From Subtercola endophyticus (lineage in GTDB: Bacteria > Actinomycetota > Actinomycetes > Actinomycetales > Microbacteriaceae): a stretch of DNA of 64,000 bases. A program made the position numbers and the translations under genes. The notes beneath the pieces were generated by a model that was given only the letters and a program-made list of their open reading frames with translations, made no database searches and was not told the origin of the DNA. The stretch is taken from the NCBI RefSeq assembly GCF_021044565.1, contig NZ_CP087997.1, forward strand, positions 1,612,001 to 1,676,000, given 5' to 3'. The first letter of the stretch is position 1. Every line of letters begins with the position of its first letter. This document shows positions 1 to 8,553 of the stretch, piece by piece.

Positions 1-195
1 TCTGCCGCGCAACGCTCGGTCGCCTCGCTCATTGTGCAGGGCCTCACAAACCGCCAGGTCGCCGAGAAGCTGAACCTCTCCCCGCATACGGTCAACGCGC
101 ATCTGCGCTTCGCTTTCACAAAATTGGGTGTGCATTCCCGAGTCGAACTTGCCGGCCTGTACCACCAACTGCAAAGCGCCAACCCAGACCTGTAA
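1..195 (+). CDS. LuxR-family regulator, C-terminal HTH (5' partial)
   Basis: The gene is open from the first base of the window and stops with TAA at 193-195, so only the last 64 residues are present. They form a GerE/LuxR DNA-binding domain: the run LTNRQVAEKLNLSPHTVNAH is the standard helix-turn-helix of this family, followed by the final helix with KLGVHSRVEL. The protein would bind DNA as a dimer; its sensing domain (receiver, LuxR autoinducer or AAA/LAL type) lies outside the window, so the signal cannot be said. It is followed after 59 bases by a damaged hydrolase gene on the same strand. Confidence 0.85.
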   Translation, partial: SAAQRSVASLIVQGLTNRQVAEKLNLSPHTVNAHLRFAFTKLGVHSRVELAGLYHQLQSANPDL

Positions 196-254
196 CCGCA
201 GAACCGTCACAACGCATCCGCGCGGCTCGATGCCACAAATGCTCCAGCCGAGCC

Positions 255-902
255 ATGCCCGTTCTCGTCGCACCGAACCCGCTGCGCGGTGTCGTGGATG
301 ACACGAAAGCCGTCTCCGACTTCATCAAGCAGCGAACATCCGGGCCGGTCATCCTCGTCGGGCACTCGTACGGCGGTGTCGTCATCACCGGTGCAGCAGT
401 GAACGACCCCGACGTCAAAGCACTCGTCTATATCGACGGCTACGCACCCGACAACGGAGAATCAGCCCAACAACTGACAAACGCGCAACCGGGTTCCCTG
501 CTGAACGTTGCTGACGCCAGCACCGTGTTCGACTTCGTGCTCCCCGACCCGAACGCTCCGCAGACCCAATACGACAGCTACATCAAGACCGACAAGTTCA
601 AAGCGATCTTCGCGGCCAGCGTTCCCACCGTCGTGACGAACACTCTCGCAGCCGGTCAAAGCCCCATCACCCTCGGCGCCCTCGGCACACCTTTCTCCGG
701 AACACCGGCATGGAAGACCATTCCCAGCTGGTTCTTCATCGGAACCGCCGACAAACTCCTGCCCCCGGCAGAACAGCGGATCATGGCTGCGCGTGCTCAC
801 GGAAAAGTCGTCGAAGCCGACTCACCTCACCTCGCGATGATCGCAAAGCCCCTCCAGGTCACCTCCGTCATCATCGACGCAGCACTCCACTACAACGAGT
901 AA
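255..902 (+). pseudogene. alpha/beta hydrolase lacking its N-terminus
   Basis: The 215-residue frame matches the later part of an alpha/beta hydrolase: nucleophile elbow GHSYGGV at about residues 36-42, a late WFFIGTADKLLPP segment with the acid, and the catalytic His in SPHLAM near residue 193. Proteins of this kind normally start about 40-60 residues earlier with a VLVHG oxyanion strand. Here the first residues (VLVAPNPLRG) are already the strand after that region. The in-frame sequence between the upstream LuxR stop and 255 does not restore it. I therefore read it as 5'-truncated, probably by a deletion between 195 and 255. A functional minimal version is unlikely but not excluded. Confidence 0.6.
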
Positions 903-939
903 AGTCCGAATCCCGAAGCTGTCCGGGCCGCGGATGGGT

Positions 940-1536
940 CTAGCCCAACGCGGCCTTGACGGCGGCGACGAGCTCTGCAGAAATGGGATGCCCGCTCGTC
1001 GCACGAGCGATGACTACCGCCCCGACGGCCATCGCCATCGTGACGAGAGCGTCCGCTCGCTGCTCCGGCGACGGAGCCTCATCGGCACGATCACCGAGGC
1101 TGGCGAGCAGCGCCAAGTTCTCCGCGATCCCCTCCGCGTAAGCGTCTCGAGCAGCGGATCCCTCCGGTTCCCGCGCAACGTCGGCGCTCAACGCGGCAAT
1201 CGGGCAGCTCTGATCGAGATCTGCCTGCCTGAGCTGGGCGTCGGAGAAGTAGTAGTCGACAACATCCCGAACGGCCGACGAATGGTCTCCCGGGTGACGC
1301 CGGGCTACCGCAGAAAAACCACGAGCTTGAAATTCGAAAGCCCTCGTGATCGCCTGAGCAGTCAGGTCTGCCTTCGACGAGAAATGACCATAGAACCCGC
1401 CCCGAGTGAGGCCAACCGCCGCCATCACCTCCGGGATCGTCACTGCATCGATCCCGCGTGCCTTCACCTGGCGAGCCGCCGCATCCAAAATCTCTTGCCG
1501 ATGCTGCTCTTGCTCCGCTTTCGAAGCTCGTCCCAT
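940..1536 (-). CDS. TetR/AcrR-family transcriptional regulator
   Basis: A complete 198-residue TetR repressor. The N-terminal HTH runs through about residues 10-55 (RQEILDAAARQVKARGIDAV, then GLTRGGFYGHFSSK, the typical recognition helix plus FYGHF). The helical ligand domain behind it resembles the TetR_C group that includes CPIAALSADV-type sequences. It stops just beyond the truncated hydrolase, which lies convergent to it, so the two may once have been a regulator/target pair, but that is inference. Upstream (1537-1638) the IS3 element begins about 100 bases from the start codon and may have changed its promoter. Confidence 0.88.
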   Translation of the reverse strand: MGRASKAEQEQHRQEILDAAARQVKARGIDAVTIPEVMAAVGLTRGGFYGHFSSKADLTAQAITRAFEFQARGFSAVARRHPGDHSSAVRDVVDYYFSDAQLRQADLDQSCPIAALSADVAREPEGSAARDAYAEGIAENLALLASLGDRADEAPSPEQRADALVTMAMAVGAVVIARATSGHPISAELVAAVKAALG

Positions 1537-1703
1537 CAGAAACGCCTCCTGCTCTCTACGAAACCCGAGTTTAACTCTCAGACATGGGAGCTCCTCGGTT
1601 TCGTGCCGCTATTGGCGTTTCGGACATAACGGCGTTACTGATTCGGCCTGGGTTTAGTTCCGACCTTTAGATAAGGATGGGAACACCATGGCTAGTAAAT
1701 ATG

Positions 1704-3120
1704 GTCACGTCCCGCGTAGTGGTGGAGTTTCTTGACACCGTGCGGGGATCAATTCATTGATTATGCGGCAGCGAGTTCGGGGATGACAACCACCTCCTCA
1801 AGGTCGTTCGTGACGGCGTTGAGCTCCTTCATGGAGGCTTCAGAGAAGTAGCGTCGTTCGCCGGCTTCCCACTCGTCGTGTTGCTCGACGAGGACAGATC
1901 CGGCGAGGCGGAGCATCGCGGCTGGGTTCGGGAACACGCCGACGACGTCGGTGCGGCGTTTGATCTCTTTGTTCACCCGTTCCAGCGGGTTCGTGGACCA
2001 GATCTGACGCCAATGCTTCGGCGGGAAGCTCGCGAACGCGAGCAGGTCCGGGCGGGCGTCGTTCAGCATCGTCGCGACTTTCGGGTGGGAGCGTTCGAGC
2101 ATTTTCGTGACCTCGTCGAACTGGCCATTCACATGCTCTTTGTCGGGTTGGGCGAAGATCGTTCTGATGATCGAGCCAACCATCTCCTGCGATCCTTTCG
2201 GGATCACCGCGAGCACGTTGCGCATGAAATGCACCCGGCACCGCTGCCACGACGCACCCTGCACCGTCACGGTGATCGCCTTGATCAGGCCGGCGTGCGC
2301 GTCGGAGATCACGAGCCTCACGCCGTTCAGGCCGCGGGCTTTCAGGCCGCGGAGGAACTCGGTCCAGAATGCCTCGTTTTCGCTGTCACCGACGTCGAAA
2401 CCGAGGACTTCACGGTGCCCGTCAGCGGCGACACCGACCGCGACAACGATCGCCTGTGACACGACCCGATGATTCACGCGTGCTTTGCAATAGGTTGCGT
2501 CGAGGAACACGTACGGGTACGCCTGCCCGGCAAGGTCGCGGTCCCGGAACGCAGCGACCTCGGCATCGAGGTCAGCGCAGATGCGTGACACCTCCGATTT
2601 CGATATCCCGGTGTCGGCGCCGAGCGCTTTGACGAGATCGTCGACCTTTCGGGTCGAGACGCCGTGCAGGTACGCCTCCATCACGACTGCGAACAGTGCC
2701 TGATCAACCCGTCGGCGGCGTTCCAGCAGCGACGGGAAGAACGTGCCCGCCCGCAGTTTCGGGATCTTCAGCTGCAGATCCCCAGCCGTCGTGGTCAGCA
2801 GGCGTTGCCGGACCCCGTTTCGTTGCGTGACCCGGTCGGTGCTGCGTTCGTAGGGTCCGGCGCCGATGAACGCGGCAGCTTCCGCGTCGATCAGCTCTTG
2901 GTACAGCGTTTCGGTCGCGACCCTGACCCGGTCGCTGACATCGGTGAGTTTCAGTTGGCCAAGCAGCTCGAGCAAGGCAGAATTATCCAGAGCCATCGTG
3001 CGTGAGTCCATTCCATGAGTAGCTTTAGTCGGTGCTCATTGACCATCGCACGATGGCTCACCACGTCGACAACACGACGCTCAGGCGGTCCGAAATTCCA
3101 CCACTCACGGGGACGCAACC
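1704..3120 (-). mobile_element. IS256-family insertion sequence inside orfA of the IS3 element
   Basis: The ends are imperfect inverted repeats. Reading in from 1704 the sequence carries CGTCCC...CGT.AGTGGTGGAGTTTC; reading in from 3120 on the other strand it carries CGTCCC.CGTGAGTGGTGGAATTTC. The 9-mer GTAAATATG occurs directly on both sides (1695-1703 and 3121-3129), fitting the 8-9 bp duplication made by IS256 transposases. The element is 1417 bp with one transposase gene on the minus strand. It inserted after the fifth codon of the IS3 orfA, so it is the younger event. Confidence 0.9.
1761..3011 (-). CDS. IS256-family transposase
   Basis: A 416-residue transposase of normal length, apparently intact. 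The DDE catalytic residues can be placed at D171 (VFLDATYCK), D237 (VISDAHAG) and E344 (STNPLERVNKEIKRR), with the C/H motif between them (WQRCRVHFMRN). The mutator-type core and the GVRQR/IPKLR N-terminal region are typical. The start may instead be Met6 at 2996. It would cut and circularise its own element using the inverted repeats at 1704 and 3120. Because both it and the repeats look intact, the element may still be mobile. Confidence 0.93.
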   Translation of the reverse strand: MDSRTMALDNSALLELLGQLKLTDVSDRVRVATETLYQELIDAEAAAFIGAGPYERSTDRVTQRNGVRQRLLTTTAGDLQLKIPKLRAGTFFPSLLERRRRVDQALFAVVMEAYLHGVSTRKVDDLVKALGADTGISKSEVSRICADLDAEVAAFRDRDLAGQAYPYVFLDATYCKARVNHRVVSQAIVVAVGVAADGHREVLGFDVGDSENEAFWTEFLRGLKARGLNGVRLVISDAHAGLIKAITVTVQGASWQRCRVHFMRNVLAVIPKGSQEMVGSIIRTIFAQPDKEHVNGQFDEVTKMLERSHPKVATMLNDARPDLLAFASFPPKHWRQIWSTNPLERVNKEIKRRTDVVGVFPNPAAMLRLAGSVLVEQHDEWEAGERRYFSEASMKELNAVTNDLEEVVVIPELAAA

Positions 3121-3424
3121 GTAAATATGATCCTGAGCTTCGGCAGCGTGCGTTGCGGATGCTCGTTGAAGCGCGAGCTGAGTATCCGAGTTTGCACGCG
3201 GCTTGTCAGCACGTGGGCGGCCTGCTCGGGGTGTCGCCTGACACGCTGAGAGTGTGGCACCGACGCTACGAGATCGATGCCGGGGTACGGCCCGGTGTCA
3301 CGACGGATATGACGGAAGAGAACCGGAAGCTGAAGCGTGAGAACGCCGAGCTGCGGCGGGCGAATGAGATATTGAAGGCCGCGTCGGTGTTTTTCGCCAA
3401 GGAGCTCGACCGCCCCACGACGAG

Positions 3425-4336
3425 ATGATCCGTTTCATCGATCAGATGAGACATCGCTTCGGGGTCGAGGCCATCTGCCGGGTGCTGCGCCCGGCAGTTC
3501 GTGGGTTTGTCACTTCCCGCGGCTACCGTGCTGCAAAAACCCGGCCGGTATCAGCGCGTCAGCTGAAAGACGATCTGCTGATTCCCGAAGTGACACGGTT
3601 GCACGCGGAGAACTATGGCGTATACGGGCGACGGAAGATGCATGCGCTGCTGCGCCGGCAGGGCTGGGATATCGGCCGGGACCAGACCGAACGGCTGATG
3701 CGACTCGCGGGGGTTCGCGGTGTCAGACGGTCCAAGAGAGTGTTCACGACGAAGTCCGACCCCGCCGCGCCTCGGCCCACTGATCTCGTTCAGCGACGCT
3801 TCACCGCGGACGGTCCGCGCCGCCTCTGGGTCTGTGACGTGACGTACGTTGCGACGTGGTCCGGGTTCGCGTATGTCGCGTTCGTCACTGATGTTTACTC
3901 CAGACGCATCGTCGGGTGGAACGTCGCCTCCACGCTACGAGCGGACATTCTGCCGCTGCAAGCACTCGATATGGCGGCGTGGGCGGCGGGCGGTACCCTT
4001 CACGGGCTCACGCATCATTCCGATCACGGGTCGAATTACATGGCCATGGTCTACACCGACCGGATCGTCGAGCTCGGCGCGAAACCATCAACAGGCACCG
4101 TCGGAGATTCATACGACAATGCACTGGCCGAGGCGGTGAACGGGCTGTACAAGACCGAGCTCATCAGGCAGCGAGGCCCCTGGCGCACCGTCGAGCAAGT
4201 CGAGCTCGCGACCCTCGAATACGTGTGGTGGTGGAACAACCAGCGCCTCCACGGCGAGCTCGACATGCGCACACCCATCGAAGTCGAGAACGAGTACTAC
4301 GCTGACACGAAAGCACCCCCGGTACTGACCCAGTAA
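3425..4336 (+). CDS. IS3-family transposase orfB (DDE integrase)
   Basis: A 303-residue rve-type integrase. The catalytic triad is visible as D138 (WVCDVTYV), D200 (HHSDHGSNY) and E236 (DNALAEAVNG), with the HTH_21 region (NYGVYGRRKMHALLRR) before it. Its ATG overlaps the orfA stop (ATGA, 3425-3428). In the family the two frames are normally joined by a -1 ribosomal frameshift. Since orfA has lost its proper start, the element probably cannot make the full OrfAB enzyme unless the IS256 is removed precisely. Confidence 0.92.
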   Translation: MIRFIDQMRHRFGVEAICRVLRPAVRGFVTSRGYRAAKTRPVSARQLKDDLLIPEVTRLHAENYGVYGRRKMHALLRRQGWDIGRDQTERLMRLAGVRGVRRSKRVFTTKSDPAAPRPTDLVQRRFTADGPRRLWVCDVTYVATWSGFAYVAFVTDVYSRRIVGWNVASTLRADILPLQALDMAAWAAGGTLHGLTHHSDHGSNYMAMVYTDRIVELGAKPSTGTVGDSYDNALAEAVNGLYKTELIRQRGPWRTVEQVELATLEYVWWWNNQRLHGELDMRTPIEVENEYYADTKAPPVLTQ

Positions 4337-4433
4337 CGGACAAACCGGTCGGAACTAAACCCAGGCCGAATCATTACCGATTCGAGGTACATTCTTCATC
4401 TCCCGTTCGGGCGGGCTCGGTACCGTCTGAGAC

Positions 4434-4700
4434 GTGCTGAATGGGAACCCCACACTGTCAGACGTAGATCTGCCCGCCTCGGTCGATGAGCAAGTGGCAT
4501 TCTGGACCAGCCACAGCGAATACGCCCTCCGCAACTACCGCGACGACTCGTGGTACCTCTTCCGAGTCGAACGATCCATCCCGAGAGTGACGCACTTTCT
4601 GCACGCGCGCGGCACGGAGTGGGTTGCGGCCCCCGTCGACGCCGGCCGGAACGTGCACGCGCCGGACTGGCGCGACGCCCTCCGCCGCGTCGTCACCTGA
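4434..4700 (+). CDS. hypothetical protein, 88 residues
   Basis: A GTG-started small acidic protein (VLNGNPTLSDVDLPASVDEQ...) rich in W, R and D and without membrane segments or a signal peptide. I do not recognise the family. It is followed after 25 bases by another small gene on the same strand with a good ribosome site, so the two may be co-transcribed. It lies just outside the right end of the IS3 element. Codon use looks normal for the window, which is the main reason to call it real. Confidence 0.5.
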   Translation: MLNGNPTLSDVDLPASVDEQVAFWTSHSEYALRNYRDDSWYLFRVERSIPRVTHFLHARGTEWVAAPVDAGRNVHAPDWRDALRRVVT

Positions 4701-4725
4701 CCCACCCAGACCTCAAAGGAGAGCA

Positions 4726-4926
4726 GTGCTGGCCTTTTCAGAGTTCTTCTACCTCGTGCACGCCGGCCAAGGCCGCTGGACGATCAAACACCGCATCACC
4801 GACGAACCAGCCGGAGCGGTCGCACGAAGCGATACTGGATTCGCTCTCTACGACGAGCACGACCACATCGTCGGGCGCTTCGACACCATCGAGCACGCAC
4901 TCGGCGAACTGTACGCCGCCGTCTGA
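4726..4926 (+). CDS. hypothetical protein, 66 residues
   Basis: The start GTG at 4726 is chosen because AAAGGAGA lies 6-7 bases upstream; an upstream in-frame ATG at 4624 overlaps the previous gene and has no such site. The product (MLAFSEFFYLVHAGQGRW...) is soluble, small and acidic, and ends in IEHALGELYAAV. No family is recognised. It shares orientation with the 88-residue gene before it. The product contains HDHIVGRFDTIEHAL, which suggests a compact beta-then-helix fold, but that is only an impression. Confidence 0.55.
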   Translation: MLAFSEFFYLVHAGQGRWTIKHRITDEPAGAVARSDTGFALYDEHDHIVGRFDTIEHALGELYAAV

Positions 4927-4964
4927 TCGGCCAGCCACTGCGCCGCCAGCCAGTGCGCCGCGGG

Positions 4965-5270
4965 TTACCGGAACGGTACGGGGATCGTCGAGGATCTGTC
5001 CCACTCGATGCGAAGCCGCACCCCCGGTAGCCGCGACCGCAGTGCTTTTTCGAGACCGTCGATCTTCTTCACAATCTCGGCCTGAGACTCCCCCACGATG
5101 TCCAGTCGCATCCGGCCGCACTTGTCGCTCACCAAGACCGGGCCGACCTTCGGCACGACGACCAGCATCTGATCGGTGAACAACAGGATGTGCTCATAGT
5201 GACGGCGAAGATTCTGTGCGAGCAGCGGAAGCGCGCGCAGAGACTCAACGGGCCAGACGGTAGCTGTCAT
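4965..5270 (-). CDS. hypothetical protein, about 101 residues
   Basis: The likely start is the ATG at 5268-5270 (MTATVWPVESLRALPLLAQN...), because the upstream extension is cysteine-rich and unlike the rest. The body predicts alternating helix, strand and helix, with strands around HILLFTDQMLVVVP and the closing VRLRIEWDRSS. It has no signal peptide. I do not recognise the family. It converges on the small genes before it and no ribosome site is clear, so the start is uncertain. Confidence 0.45.
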   Translation of the reverse strand: MTATVWPVESLRALPLLAQNLRRHYEHILLFTDQMLVVVPKVGPVLVSDKCGRMRLDIVGESQAEIVKKIDGLEKALRSRLPGVRLRIEWDRSSTIPVPFR

Positions 5271-5397
5271 CGCGATCATGATTGCAACGATGCGCGCACA
5301 AGATGAGCATGAAGTGAACAGCACCTACTCACAACCCGCCAATCCTGTTACCAGTTTGTTACATGATGGTCGAGTCGGAGATCGAAGAGCCCGGTAG

Positions 5398-5807
5398 GAG
5401 GTCAGCCACCGTGAGATCCTTCGCAGCATGAAAGCGGCGATTGGAGATGGGGGCGTACTCGAGCACATCGCTAACAAGACCGATCTCCTTCGGGCCGCCA
5501 CCTCCGTCACCGTTTCTCGTGCGGTAGCGAGCCCCGATGTGACCGCGGCGCCCGAGGCGGCGATTCGCCGACGGCCGCGAGATCCAGAAGATCTCCTCCA
5601 ACCGTGTCAGACAATTCGCCGCAACTTCTGCTGTTCTGACGTACATCATCGGAGCCGGCGGTCGCGAGACAGCATGCCGAGGAATACCGGTTCACTCGAA
5701 CAGTGAGCGAACAAGTGCGCACCCACAACGACCGGGATGTATTCCTCGACGGAATCGACCTCATTCTCGCTGGAGCGAGGGATGACCGAACTCCGCTATC
5801 GGAGTGA
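5398..5807 (+). pseudogene. possible remnant of a transcriptional regulator, frameshifted
   Basis: This stretch (5271-5868 otherwise has no gene) shows protein-like sequence that changes frame twice. Frame 1 carries HREILRSMKAAIGDG and SVTVSRAV at about 5398-5540. Frame 2 carries EIQKISSNRVRQFAATSAVL at about 5579-5640. Frame 3 carries EEYRFTRTVSEQ and FLDGIDLILAGARDD up to the TGA at 5805-5807. The last part resembles the end of TetR C-terminal domains. No single frame is open across it. This may be chance, so the call is weak. Confidence 0.25.
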
Positions 5808-5868
5808 CACCGGAAGCTCGAGCGCAGAACATGCGCCGCGAACGAGCACGCGGTGCGGAGCGGACACG

Positions 5869-6630
5869 CTATGGGGCCGTGGGCGAACCGTCGCCTACTC
5901 GGGCAGCGAGCAATTCGGCCAGGGCCGCGGGTTCGCTGATCATCGCGTCGTGGCAGGTGTCCAACGGCACGACCTCGTCTACGCCGCCGAGGTTGGCGAT
6001 GAACTCACGCTGTTGACGAGGTTTCAGCAGACGGTCGGCGGTGAGGAGGATCCACGTCGTGGGCACGGCCGGAAGCGTGCGATCGACACGCTCGAGCACC
6101 AGGCCGGCGCTCTCGGCGTATTGATGCCCCACCGTGAACTCACGCTGCTCGGCCGTCATGCCGTTGCCGAAGAACATCGAGGCCACCCCGCGCCCGACGG
6201 CCTTGCGCACCGGACGCCGAACGGCCGCTCGGCGCGTAATGAATCGGAGCGGCGGGTTGAGCGTGTCGACGGCAGCGGAACCGTTCGGCGGGATCACGGA
6301 CGACAGAAAGATCAATCGCGCCGTCCTGGCAGCGCCCAGCCTCTCCGCCACAACGGGCATGGTGATGCCGGCTTGGGAGTGAGACACGAGCATGACGCGA
6401 TCCATTCCCGCGTCGTCGATCTGCCGAATCACCGACTGAACGCACTTCTCGATGGTGAGCGTGGCGAGGTCGCCGGGTTCGGTGCCGCGCCCGGGGAGAT
6501 CCACGGCCAGCACGGGCACACCCGGTGCCTGTCGCGCGAGTTCGGCGACCGTGAAGTCCCAGCAATCAGCGGCATGTCCAGCACCGTGAATGAGTACGAT
6601 GCCCGTCTGTGTCGGCATGGCCATCATCAT
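5869..6630 (-). CDS. alpha/beta hydrolase
   Basis: A 253-residue hydrolase with the oxyanion strand IVLIHGAGH near residues 11-19, the nucleophile elbow SHSQAG (Ser near residue 86) and a late catalytic His in DTCHDAMI. The AVDLPGRGTEP loop is typical of methylesterase/EstC-like members. Four candidate Met codons occur in the first seven codons, so the start is uncertain by a few residues. It lies 20 bases behind the PEP-mutase-family gene on the same strand and is probably the last gene of that catabolic cluster, hydrolysing an ester or lactone intermediate (inference). Confidence 0.85.
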   Translation of the reverse strand: MMMAMPTQTGIVLIHGAGHAADCWDFTVAELARQAPGVPVLAVDLPGRGTEPGDLATLTIEKCVQSVIRQIDDAGMDRVMLVSHSQAGITMPVVAERLGAARTARLIFLSSVIPPNGSAAVDTLNPPLRFITRRAAVRRPVRKAVGRGVASMFFGNGMTAEQREFTVGHQYAESAGLVLERVDRTLPAVPTTWILLTADRLLKPRQQREFIANLGGVDEVVPLDTCHDAMISEPAALAELLAARVGDGSPTAP

Positions 6631-6650
6631 CCCGTCTCGTGCGTGCCGCG

Positions 6651-7493
6651 TCAGCCTTCGATCAATCCGAACTTTCGCGCCGTGGTGCGTGCGGCTTCGA
6701 TTCCGAGGAACTCGTCGAAGCCCTGCGTGCTCAGCTCCCCTTCGAGACTGATGGTCGACTCTTGAGCCTTGAGCACCCCGAGAGCGCTCCTCATGCCCTC
6801 GCTGGCGGCGATGTGGGTGAGGCCGTAGTAAATCACGACGTCAGCGCTCTGCCGGGCATGATCTGCGGCGGTGTGCTGAGGGAAATCGGGCTGAAAGATC
6901 GGTACGTGCGCCTCTGCCCGAAGGCGGGCGTGAGCGGCCTCGTCGAGGAACCCGCCGATGAAGAGACCGTCGGCTCCCGCCTCCTGGTAGGCGAGCAAGC
7001 GGTCGACAGCAGCAACCGGCCCTTCGCTGCCGGGAGAGTCGGTGCGTGCGATGATCAGGAAGTCTTCGGAGTCGCGCGCGTCCAGCGCGGCCTTGATCTT
7101 GTCTACCGCGACACCCACCGGAGCGATCTTCGTGCTGCGCACCAAGTGCTTGCCGAACTCGTGGTCTTCGATGTGGGTCGCCGCTGCACCGGCGCGCTCG
7201 AGCACGCGCACCGCGCGCGCGACATGAAGCGGGTTGCCCCATCCGCCCTCCCCGTCGACGATGAGGGGGACGTCGACGATGGCGCTCAGGCGACGGGCCT
7301 GATCGGCCATGTCTTCGAGACCGATGTATCCGATGTCGGGAACACCGTACTTCGTCGCGCCGGTGGCATAACTTCCGACGTAGGCGGCGTCGAAGCCGAG
7401 CTCCTTCACCAGGAGGGCGGAGATGCCGTCATAGATGGAGGGAACGATGAGGGGTGAGTGTTCGTCGATCACGGATCGCAGCGAGCGCGCCAT
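6651..7493 (-). CDS. isocitrate lyase/PEP mutase family protein
   Basis: A 280-residue (beta/alpha)8 enzyme of the isocitrate lyase/phosphoenolpyruvate mutase superfamily. Landmarks are VPSIYDGISALLV (start of the barrel), the metal-binding VDGEGGWGNP, THIEDHEFGKH, and LIIARTDS. The DHEFGKH segment replaces the KKCGH-type loop, so the catalytic Cys of true isocitrate and methylisocitrate lyases is missing. Family members of this shape are 2,3-dimethylmalate lyase, oxaloacetate decarboxylase or C-P forming enzymes; which reaction applies cannot be told. AAGGC precedes the ATG. It probably splits a C4-C6 hydroxy/keto acid formed by its neighbours. Confidence 0.85.
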   Translation of the reverse strand: MARSLRSVIDEHSPLIVPSIYDGISALLVKELGFDAAYVGSYATGATKYGVPDIGYIGLEDMADQARRLSAIVDVPLIVDGEGGWGNPLHVARAVRVLERAGAAATHIEDHEFGKHLVRSTKIAPVGVAVDKIKAALDARDSEDFLIIARTDSPGSEGPVAAVDRLLAYQEAGADGLFIGGFLDEAAHARLRAEAHVPIFQPDFPQHTAADHARQSADVVIYYGLTHIAASEGMRSALGVLKAQESTISLEGELSTQGFDEFLGIEAARTTARKFGLIEG

Positions 7494-7667
7494 TGCAGCC
7501 TTCTTTCTTGTGTACTCATTCAGACACTATGAGTCACGTTTCTAGAAGTCCAGGACCATTTCCTGCATCTACTATTGCGCTCTGGGTCGTAAAGACACTG
7601 GTTACGAACGGCACGAGGCGCACCGACCTGGTCGCACCGAAAGATGCCGATCGTGTCGCGCTGTTGG

Positions 7668-8447
7668 CTACCGCGGTGTCATGCCCCGCGGCGTCAGGGC
7701 GAGTTCCTCGGCAAAGCCGGCGATGGCGTCGGCGAGCTCGAGCGTTTGGGATAGCTGCGGCGCATGATCGGATGGGAGGGAGACGACGAGCGCTCCCGGG
7801 GACAGCTGCTGCATCTTTCGCTGAACGTCGATCGGGAGGCTGCGATCGTAGAGGGCCTCTACGTAGAGCCGAGGCACGCGCCCTGCTCTCTCCGCCGTCC
7901 ACGTCGCGCGCATTGTTCGGTTGGACTCCGCCTGGGGCAGGAGTCGTCGTGCTGTGGCGATCGCCGCTCTCGGCTCAGCCAGTTGAAAGTAGAAGGCCAC
8001 GGCCACTTCCGGTGGCACCACGGTCTGCTCAGATGAAAATTGGCGCTCGAGGTATTCCTGCACCCCGACACCGTCGGCGAACCTCTCGCCGAAAGACAAG
8101 CAGAGCTCGCGGTACGACATGCCGCTCGGCAGCATCATTCCCGCGACATGTACGACCCCTGCGACGCGGTGCGGAATCGCCTCGGCAGTTGCGGTCGCGG
8201 TCAGGCTGCCGCCCGAGTGCCCCGCCAGGATCACCGGCCCTGACAGGCCTTCGATCGCGTGGAGCACCGCGTGAACGTTGCCAGCCAGGTCTGCCGGGAT
8301 TGAGATGTCGAGCTGCTCCGGGGTGCCCGGGAGACTGACCGCAACAAAGTCGAGGCCGTGCCGGGCGAGGGGTTCGCGGATGGGCTCCCAGACCCAGCTG
8401 CCCGCCCACGCCCCGTGTATTCCGACGACCGTCGCGATGGATGGCAT
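7668..8447 (-). CDS. alpha/beta hydrolase
   Basis: I start the gene at ATG 8447 (MPSIATVVGIHGAWAGS), where the hydrolase fold begins; the longer open frame up to 8663 overlaps the upstream dioxygenase gene and is low-complexity. The 259-residue product has oxyanion strand VVGIHGAWAG, nucleophile AGHSGGS (about residue 84) and a late SDHAPQ His. It resembles the plant MES-like/salicylate esterase group widespread in actinobacteria. It stands 107 bases behind the dioxygenase gene on the same strand, in the same catabolic cluster as a second hydrolase. Confidence 0.85.
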   Translation of the reverse strand: MPSIATVVGIHGAWAGSWVWEPIREPLARHGLDFVAVSLPGTPEQLDISIPADLAGNVHAVLHAIEGLSGPVILAGHSGGSLTATATAEAIPHRVAGVVHVAGMMLPSGMSYRELCLSFGERFADGVGVQEYLERQFSSEQTVVPPEVAVAFYFQLAEPRAAIATARRLLPQAESNRTMRATWTAERAGRVPRLYVEALYDRSLPIDVQRKMQQLSPGALVVSLPSDHAPQLSQTLELADAIAGFAEELALTPRGMTPR

Positions 8448-8553
8448 CAGGCTGACACTCCAGATGCCGAACGCACGCGGCCGGCCTCGTAACAGGTATA
8501 GGAGCGAACGCGGAACGTGGAGGAAGGCATCGTTGCTCCTTGTGTTGATTCGG

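Larger units (their letters stand above)
1688..3428 (+). pseudogene. IS3-family transposase orfA, split by IS256
   Basis: The original start is ATG 1688 (MASKY...), and the rest resumes at 3121 after the IS256 element (...KYDPELRQRALRML). It holds an HTH (about 60 residues, VSPDTLRVWHRR) and a leucine-zipper region (ENRKLKRENAELRRANEIL) before the stop at 3426-3428. Deleting the IS256 and one GTAAATATG copy rejoins the frame exactly. A frame open from ATG 3015, inside the IS256 right end, runs into orfA, so a hybrid with a foreign N-terminal 35 residues might still be made. Confidence 0.85.
1639..4373 (+). mobile_element. IS3-family insertion sequence interrupted by an IS256-family element
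   Basis: Perfect 27-bp terminal inverted repeats lie at 1639-1665 and 4347-4373, beginning TGATTCGGCCTGGG and ending in CA, as in IS3-family ends. They are flanked by TTAC on both sides (1635-1638 and 4374-4377), a 4-bp target duplication. Inside are orfA and orfB of an IS3-type transposase. Removing the nested IS256 element and one copy of its 9-bp duplication leaves about 1.31 kb, the usual size of the family. The element sits in an intergenic stretch upstream of the TetR gene and does not visibly break a gene. Confidence 0.9.

Noticed and set aside
1705..3120. TCACG near both ends of the IS256 element as an alternative target duplication
   Set aside because: The 9-bp GTAAATATG duplication fits the family, sits outside aligned inverted repeats and restores the orfA frame; TCACG does not.
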